Below, in pieces: positions 1-3,432 of a DNA stretch of 8,132 nt. Position 1 is the first letter of the stretch. Each line of letters opens with the position of its first letter. This DNA is from Lachnospiraceae bacterium (lineage in GTDB: Bacteria; Bacillota; Clostridia; Lachnospirales; Lachnospiraceae). Where the stretch lies: NCBI GenBank assembly GCA_024699395.1, contig JAILPU010000232.1:1-8132 (forward strand). Reading direction: 5' to 3'. Both the position numbers and the translations under genes were made by a program. The notes below the pieces were generated by a model. That model searched no databases. It was given only the letters and a program-made list of their open reading frames with translations, and had not been told where the DNA came from.

Positions 1-65
1 CATTTTAGGCGATTTTCAACCCGTTAGGCGATTTTTTTGCCTAATATTGCCCCATTTTAGGCGAT
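1..65. repeat. Three direct copies of TTAGGCGAT at the window edge
   Basis: TTAGGCGAT occurs at 5-13, 24-32 and 57-65; the first and third copies share the longer form CATTTTAGGCGAT (1-13 and 53-65). An inverted half (GCCTAA, 39-44) faces the middle copy (TTAGGC, 24-29) across a T-rich loop, so this part could also fold as a short hairpin. There is no open reading frame through it. Clustered short repeats of this type occur at the ends of some insertion sequences (the IS21 family carries several terminal repeats) and as iterons or operator arrays. The sequence runs off the window, so which of these applies cannot be decided here. Confidence 0.6.
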
Positions 66-70
66 ACCGA

Positions 71-90
71 TGTATTTAGGGGAAAATACA
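71..90. repeat. AT-rich palindrome TGTATTT-AGGGGA-AAATACA
   Basis: A perfect 7-bp inverted repeat (71-77 and 84-90) surrounds a 6-base centre. It lies 5 bp beyond the last TTAGGCGAT copy. No U-tract follows on either strand and the stem is AT-rich, so it is a poor terminator. It could be a protein-binding site or part of the end of a mobile element lying to the left of the window. Confidence 0.4.
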
Positions 91-268
91 CAAAATCACA
101 CTCAAGCTTATAAATCTCTGATACAATGCTATTCCAGTACCTGCTCTATGCTTATATCTGCGGCTTCCGCTTACCTTCTCAAAAGAACAGTTTGCTGCAT
201 GTTCTCCTAGGTTGATTTTCTACTTTATGTCATTCTTTCTTACTTCAAAGCAAATGGGCACCTATATG
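91..268. other. Non-coding stretch upstream of the SIR2 gene
   Basis: Together with the repeats on its left and the promoter and leader on its right, this makes a 392-bp gap without a supported gene. The minus strand has a stop-free run of about 46 codons here (roughly 102-240), but it has no start codon with a ribosome binding site and I do not recognise the translation. I see no RNA gene in it. Confidence 0.5.
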
Positions 269-298
269 TTGACAAAGCTATCTCTCTTCCACTATATT
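269..298 (+). promoter_or_regulatory. Candidate sigma-A promoter for the SIR2 gene
   Basis: TTGACA at 269-274 is a perfect -35 consensus. TATATT at 293-298 is a good -10 box (5 of 6 to TATAAT), with an 18-bp spacer. Transcription would start near 305, giving a leader of about 90 nt before the ATG at 393. The nearest purine-rich ribosome-binding-like stretch (GGAAAGG, 370-376) is about 16 nt from the ATG, further than usual, so translation initiation may be weak. Confidence 0.55.
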
Positions 299-392
299 TA
301 TCTCGCTTCTTCGTTTTTTTCGTTACTGAAACCATGCACTGAAGTCTAACTATATTACCAACAATCTATGGAAAGGTATCTTCAAGACAGCT

Positions 393-1301
393 ATGAATTC
401 ACAAAACTCTTTACGCCCCATTCCCTATGGTCAAATTCCGAAAGTATTATTTATTGGAAACGGCATTAACAGACAGTTTCAAGAACCCTCCTGGAGTGAT
501 TTAATCAATAAAATGTCAAAAAATCGGGATGATGAATTTCTAAAAATGTTAGATAAAATCCCCTATACCCTTGCTCCTGTTATTGCAACCGGGGACGATG
601 TTCATAAAGCAACCGAAACATTTTGCAAAGAATTAATGCCAAAGCCACTATCAGGTGAAAAAGCTGAGCTAATCAAATGCTTTGTTGATATTCCAATTGA
701 CACTATAATTACAACTAACTATTCATACGAATTAGAATCCGCTATTTTACCCAATTTCGAATGTAAAGAAAAAGTTCGAAATAAGTGGCGAAAAACAACA
801 ATAAAAGGAAACAATGCAGAAAATCAGTATGGTATTTTTAAATACTATGATTTTGATTATCAAAGTTCTCCAAAACACATATGGCACATCCACGGAGAAG
901 CAGCCAGACCGAGTTCTGTTGTAATCGGTCATTACTATTACTGCAATTTACTAAACAAAATCCATAGTTACGCATCAAAGTGCATCGCCAGATACAAAAC
1001 CTGTTTAAACAAAAAGCTTGATTTTCAGCCATACAGTTGGATTGATTATTTTCTGCTTGGTGATGTCCATATGATAGGCTATGGACTAAACCTTTCCGAA
1101 ATTGATATTTGGTGGCTCATTAACCTCAAAAAGAGAGAATTTAGTGATTGCGGTAAAATTCACTTGTATGATAATAATATCGAAGATCCTATAAAACTCC
1201 TTTCGAAATGCTACAATGTAGAAGTGTTTGAACCAAAAGATAAAATTTCTTATATTGATTTCTACAAAGATACCCTTTCCAAGATTGCAAAGACGCTATA
1301 A
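393..1301 (+). CDS. SIR2-like domain protein, putative NAD-hydrolysing phage-defence effector
   Basis: This 302-residue protein consists of essentially one SIR2-like (sirtuin-fold) domain. Visible marks are the N-terminal nucleotide-binding loop GNGIN at residues 22-26 followed by PSW (32-34), the TTNY motif at 107-110, WHIHGE at 164-169 with H167 as the likely catalytic histidine, then a conserved V-I-G-H-Y-Y segment, and GYGLN at 229-233 in the last Rossmann-like strand. These are hallmarks of the bacterial SIR2-like families in which the domain cleaves NAD+ during phage infection (as in Thoeris ThsA or DSR proteins) rather than deacylating proteins. No second domain (SLOG, TPR, helicase, Argonaute) is fused and no partner gene follows in the same direction, so either it works alone or a partner lies left of the window. 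It has its own promoter and terminator and faces the sbcC side convergently. The family assignment is firm; the defence role is inferred. Confidence 0.85.
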   Translation: MNSQNSLRPIPYGQIPKVLFIGNGINRQFQEPSWSDLINKMSKNRDDEFLKMLDKIPYTLAPVIATGDDVHKATETFCKELMPKPLSGEKAELIKCFVDIPIDTIITTNYSYELESAILPNFECKEKVRNKWRKTTIKGNNAENQYGIFKYYDFDYQSSPKHIWHIHGEAARPSSVVIGHYYYCNLLNKIHSYASKCIARYKTCLNKKLDFQPYSWIDYFLLGDVHMIGYGLNLSEIDIWWLINLKKREFSDCGKIHLYDNNIEDPIKLLSKCYNVEVFEPKDKISYIDFYKDTLSKIAKTL

Positions 1302-1334
1302 AAAAGATCAGCTTGTTGTACATCTGACCTTTTT
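1301..1334. terminator. Bidirectional rho-independent terminator
   Basis: An 11-bp stem with one mismatch (1301-1311 against 1324-1334) surrounds a 12-nt loop. It is flanked by A5 on the left and T5 on the right, so it works in both directions. On the plus strand it begins at the SIR2 stop codon. On the minus strand it lies 22 nt past the stop codon of the displaced sbcC tail (1357-1359), the usual place for the sbcC terminator. Its position is the main reason to regard the left sbcC tail as the original chromosomal end. Confidence 0.8.
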
Positions 1335-1356
1335 ATGTGTTAGGTATTGTTTTGTT

Positions 1357-1488
1357 TCATCCAATAGTCTGAACTATATGACTGCCCTGTGAATCTTCTT
1401 CGACAAGCAGTTTTGAAGGAATCTGATCCTCGAGAATCTGTACGTGTGAAATGATTCCAACAAGTCCGTTTGCTTCCGGAATACTGTT
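1357..1488 (-). pseudogene. Displaced 3' end of sbcC (last 43 codons plus stop)
   Basis: Positions 1359-1488 match 3435-3564 of the intact sbcC with 3 differences in 130 bases by my reading. Translated on the minus strand it keeps the SbcC C-terminus in frame: the H-loop region GIISHVQIL, then SKLLVEED and the final QTIG, followed by a stop. Two differences are silent and one changes Gln to Pro. The stop is TGA here and TAA in the intact gene, and the flanks beyond it are unrelated. There is no start codon or N-terminal part, so it is a tail without a gene. Homology breaks off abruptly at 1488 where the DUF5131 remnant begins. It is probably the original sbcC end, cut off by an insertion, or else the residue of a duplication. 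Confidence 0.9.
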
Positions 1489-1499
1489 GTCTTTAATTG

Positions 1500-1730
1500 A
1501 ATCTGCACCCGATCAGGCACAAGTCTGTCATGGTGAAGCCCATGCTGGAGCGGGTGAACCGCAGGAAGTATTTCGAAGAATACAAAAAAGGCGACCATCC
1601 CTTTATCGAGACAGTCGCCGTTGGCGGTGAATCAGGACCCGAGGCCAGAGTCTGCGACTATGCCTGAGTGATCGATATGCACATGCAGTGCGTTGAATAT
1701 AATGTAGGCTTCCACTACCACCAGACCGGA
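1500..1730 (+). pseudogene. DUF5131 (phage Gp37/Gp68-like) C-terminal remnant
   Basis: Read on the plus strand from about 1500, the frame gives PIRHKSVMVKPMLERV, then IETVAVGGESGPEARVCDY, and ends in VGFHYHQTG. The blocks PMLE, GGESGPEAR-CDY and F-Q-TG are the conserved C-terminal motifs of DUF5131 proteins, a family of radical-SAM-like phage and island proteins of unknown reaction. The first two thirds, which carry the cysteine cluster, are missing, and the last residues after QTG are lost. A TGA stop replaces the tryptophan codon (normally TGG) that follows CDY, at about 1665-1667. The remnant abuts the sbcC tail at 1488 and the stop codon of the next gene at 1737, so both ends are breakpoints. 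It cannot give a working protein. Confidence 0.8.
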
Positions 1731-1736
1731 AAGAGT

Positions 1737-2324
1737 TCAATCATCTTCAATGGTTTCATCCAACCAATCATCTTCAATGGTTTTTAGAGAAAAACCTTCT
1801 TTCTCTAATTCGTCAAGAATTATTGACTCAGGAATGGGCTCTATTATTAATGGATTTCCATCCAAAACAACAAATCCAAGCACCTTCGTGAGTTCTGAGG
1901 CTATCGCTTCAGCAGCTTCAGATCTTGATTCATAATCATCCCGTCCCAAGTTCACTGTACTTATTAGATAGTACGAGTCTCCGTGTTCTACAACGGCTAA
2001 TCCAGTATAACTCTTGAATTTTATCTGGGAATTACTGCTGCTTCTGTAACCGCCAGAACCTCCCGAAGTTCCTACGCTAACACCAATACTAAAATCTGTA
2101 GCAAAGCCCACCACTTGGACAGGGTAATTACCCTCAACATTGCTCACCAAAGAACCTATTTTCTGGCGTTTCATTACATTATAGGTTTCTTCTGCCTGTT
2201 TTTCGCCGTCTGAATTTCTTGAGATGTTATAACAGATTTTATATCTCTTATCGCCATCCTCATCTGTTTCCTCTATGAATTCCCATTCTATGGGAAGATT
2301 GAAGTCTATTCTCTCGTCAAACAT
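1737..2324 (-). CDS. Hypothetical protein, 195 aa, Gly/Ser-rich middle and acidic repeated C-terminus
   Basis: I do not recognise this family. The start is placed at 2324 because GGAGGG (2334-2329) stands at ideal distance from it; the upstream in-frame ATG at 2336 overlaps that ribosome binding site. The product has no signal peptide or membrane span. The N-terminal half is charged (acidic stretch at 18-25), residues 81-99 are rich in Gly and Ser, a mixed alpha/beta part follows, and the last residues repeat TIEDD (182-186 and 191-195). The TGA stop lies where a second TGG would complete the repeat and only 7 bp from the end of the DUF5131 remnant, so the natural C-terminus may have been cut or altered. 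It follows the frameshifted gene at 2388-2628 by 63 nt and was probably cotranscribed with it. It may be intact or slightly truncated. Confidence 0.65.
   Translation of the reverse strand: MFDERIDFNLPIEWEFIEETDEDGDKRYKICYNISRNSDGEKQAEETYNVMKRQKIGSLVSNVEGNYPVQVVGFATDFSIGVSVGTSGGSGGYRSSSNSQIKFKSYTGLAVVEHGDSYYLISTVNLGRDDYESRSEAAEAIASELTKVLGFVVLDGNPLIIEPIPESIILDELEKEGFSLKTIEDDWLDETIEDD
1738..1783 (-). repeat. Tandem 27-bp in-frame duplication at the C-terminus of the 195-aa gene
   Basis: A 19-base block occurs at 1738-1756 and again at 1765-1783, a period of 27 bp or nine codons. It encodes TIEDDWLDE followed by TIEDD and stop. The first base that departs from the unit on the C-terminal side turns TGG (Trp) into TGA (stop). 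Confidence 0.85.
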
Positions 2325-2328
2325 TTTT

Positions 2329-2334
2329 CCCTCC
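2329..2334 (-). promoter_or_regulatory. Ribosome binding site GGAGGG deciding the start of the 195-aa gene
   Basis: On the minus strand GGAGGG is followed by AAAA and the ATG at 2324. The alternative ATG at 2336 overlaps this site, so the downstream ATG is preferred. Confidence 0.7.
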
Positions 2335-2387
2335 ATACATAATTCTTATTATTTGTCATATACTATCTTTGGGGAATGTGTGTTCCG

Positions 2388-2628
2388 TTATTCCAGTGCG
2401 GCTTGGGCTTCTTCATCGCCACCTTCCGCCTTACCAATAATAGTCTGCATCACTTCCATGAAACTCGCGCTTCTGGCTAATTCCCCTTGATTCATCAACT
2501 CATCTGCATAACTCCAAAGCCGAAGTTGATCAGCCTCCATCTGATGGCCGCTTTCCGTAGCCTGCCGGATCGACCTTTTCATAATCATCATCTTCAAAGT
2601 TATCCATTCCCAATAAGTCTTTGTTCAT
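2388..2628 (-). pseudogene. Small hypothetical gene split by a frameshift
   Basis: On the minus strand an ATG at 2628 with an upstream GAGGAAGG opens MNKDLLGMDNFEDDDYEKVD and runs 32 codons to TGA at 2530-2532. In a different frame, open from 2597, the sequence continues through ATESGHQMEADQLRLWSY, a helical segment, and GDEEAQAALE to TAA at 2388. The first frame has the convincing start and the second the protein-like body, so I read this as one acidic, mostly helical protein of about 80 residues with a one- or two-base indel between about 2530 and 2597. The A/L/G pattern near the end recalls Sel1-type helices, like those encoded upstream of sbcD, but this is weak. Alternatively the second frame could use one of the ATGs near 2582-2597, though no good ribosome binding site precedes them. 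Confidence 0.55.
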
Positions 2629-2682
2629 ACCAATACCTTCCTCTTTGTAAAAAGTTAAACCAGATCTCCAACAATAATTGTC

Positions 2683-2865
2683 TTATACAATATACTTTCT
2701 CAAATCCACGCCGTTCTTCTGCGCCAGTTCAACCAGTTCCCGATCCGACATGCGCTCCACTTTGGAGAGATCCATAACCGCCATCGGAAATCCGTTAAAC
2801 ATGGCCGTGCCGTAATAATCCTTCATGTCCCTGCGCAGCCGGTTTACATCAATTTAATATTCCAT
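2683..2865 (-). pseudogene. Conserved-looking 60-codon gene with a stop at codon 4
   Basis: A strong GGAGG (near 2871-2875) precedes ATG at 2865. The frame reads MEY, TAA, then IDVNRLRRDMKDYYGTAM, continues through the segment with AVMDLSKVERMSDRELVELA, and ends DLRKYIV before TAA at 2683-2685. Apart from codon 4 the frame is open and very protein-like: a helical small protein resembling uncharacterised 60-residue proteins I associate with Clostridia. AAA to TAA is the simplest single change. An internal start at Met14 would remove the N-terminus and has no ribosome binding site. Its first 22 bases overlap the zinc-ribbon gene. Because neighbouring genes end normally at TAA, recoding is unlikely; I regard it as inactivated or affected by a sequencing error. 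Confidence 0.65.
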
Positions 2866-2990
2866 CGGATCCTCCTTTCGCCTTCTTTCTTTACCGGCGG
2901 AACAATCTTCCTGAATCTCCGCATCGGGAACCCGCAATTGTCACAGATCCCGCCGTTCATAGGTTCTCCGCACCTCGGACATCTTGCCAT
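2844..2990 (-). CDS. Small zinc-ribbon protein, 48 aa
   Basis: The start at 2990 is set by GGAAGGAGGAACG just upstream; an upstream in-frame ATG at 3035 would add 15 unlikely residues. Two knuckles, CPRC (C4, C7) and CDNC (C16, C19), separated by eight residues, form a zinc-ribbon like those of bacterial zinc_ribbon_2 proteins. They are followed by a basic tail (RRFRK, KKEGERR). Such mini-ribbons bind a single zinc and are often DNA-, RNA- or protein-docking modules; the partner here is unknown. It overlaps the start of the 60-codon gene by 22 bp, which suggests translational coupling, and follows the DUF262 stub by 51 nt. Base composition is GC-richer than sbcDC. The gene appears intact, although its last seven codons run into the next gene and may not be the ancestral end. 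Confidence 0.7.
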   Translation of the reverse strand: MARCPRCGEPMNGGICDNCGFPMRRFRKIVPPVKKEGERRIRWNIKLM

Positions 2991-3041
2991 AATCGTTCCT
3001 CCTTCCGCGCATTCCGAATTGGATATGCTTAACATTTCATT

Positions 3042-3179
3042 TTACGAATAACGATTCACGTCACATATTGTTTTCATATAGCACGTATAATCACGCTGAT
3101 ATTTAGGAATCACATAGTAAAAACCCGCATCTTTTTTAAACACATCATCAATTTGGTAGTCGTGAACTGATTTAATCAT
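3042..3179 (-). pseudogene. DUF262 family N-terminal stub (45 codons)
   Basis: A good ribosome binding site (TTGGAGGG) stands 6 nt before ATG at 3179. The product starts MIKSVHDYQIDDVF and contains YYVIPKYQRDYT, which matches the IPxYQRxY(T/S)W block near the N-terminus of DUF262 proteins. That family (ParB-like nuclease fold, relatives of GmrSD type IV restriction enzymes) normally runs to several hundred residues. Here the expected Trp after YQRDYT is Cys, the frame stops after 12 more codons, and the rest of the gene is absent. It is therefore the 5' end of a lost gene, possibly a defence gene. The region after RDYT is probably already foreign sequence. Confidence 0.65.
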
Positions 3180-3213
3180 CGTATTCCCTCCAAGTTTTTA
3201 TTGCACTACCATA

Positions 3214-3236
3214 CACAATCATATATTTAGATTGTG
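3214..3236. repeat. Perfect 7-bp inverted repeat upstream of the DUF262 stub
   Basis: CACAATC (3214-3220) and GATTGTG (3230-3236) flank a 9-base AT-only centre, about 35 bp before the start of the DUF262 stub on the minus strand. This is a typical place and shape for a repressor site, but no matching regulator is in the window. Confidence 0.4.
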
Positions 3237-3243
3237 CGTACTC

Positions 3244-3432
3244 CTAAAAATAAACTCCGGCATTGATTACATAGACATTAACCATGCCGCAGGTGTGGTG
3301 CCCGTCTGATGACACACTTGAAGCGTCATCAAAGAGTTTGAAAATTTTAACCACCCTCGCCGAAGTTCCCCTAACGACTACATAGTCACCGACATCTTGC
3401 GTTACCACCGATGCAGCTCCGACAATTGCTCA
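3244..3432 (-). other. Stop-free frame directly after sbcC, possible gene relic
   Basis: The 253 bases between sbcC and the DUF262 stub contain no supported gene. In the sbcC frame, however, after TAA TGA, about 61 codons stay open to TAG at 3244-3246. They read protein-like (for example DVGDYVVVRGTSARVVKIF, and later DGHHTCGMVNVYVINAG), but with no start codon near the beginning and no family I recognise. A hairpin lies within it (7-bp arms 3307-3313 and 3325-3331) but no T-run follows on either strand, so it is not a usable terminator for sbcC. It could be the tail of another broken gene or chance. Confidence 0.3.

Noticed and set aside
1..65. CRISPR array
   Set aside because: The repeated unit is only 9-13 bp, the spacings are unequal (19 and 33 bp), and no cas gene is present.
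1359..1488. Left sbcC copy as a functional second gene
   Set aside because: Only the last 43 codons are present, with no start, ribosome binding site or ATPase motifs.
1374..1598. 74-codon minus-strand frame across the sbcC tail and DUF5131 remnant
   Set aside because: It crosses a rearrangement junction in a frame different from the real SbcC tail and is antisense to the DUF5131 frame.
2854..2856. TAA read as an amino acid (recoding)
   Set aside because: sbcC, the SIR2 gene and other frames here end at TAA normally, and no recoding element is visible; a mutation is simpler.
3307..3331. Terminator for sbcC
   Set aside because: The 7-bp stem has an 11-base loop and no T-run follows on the minus strand.
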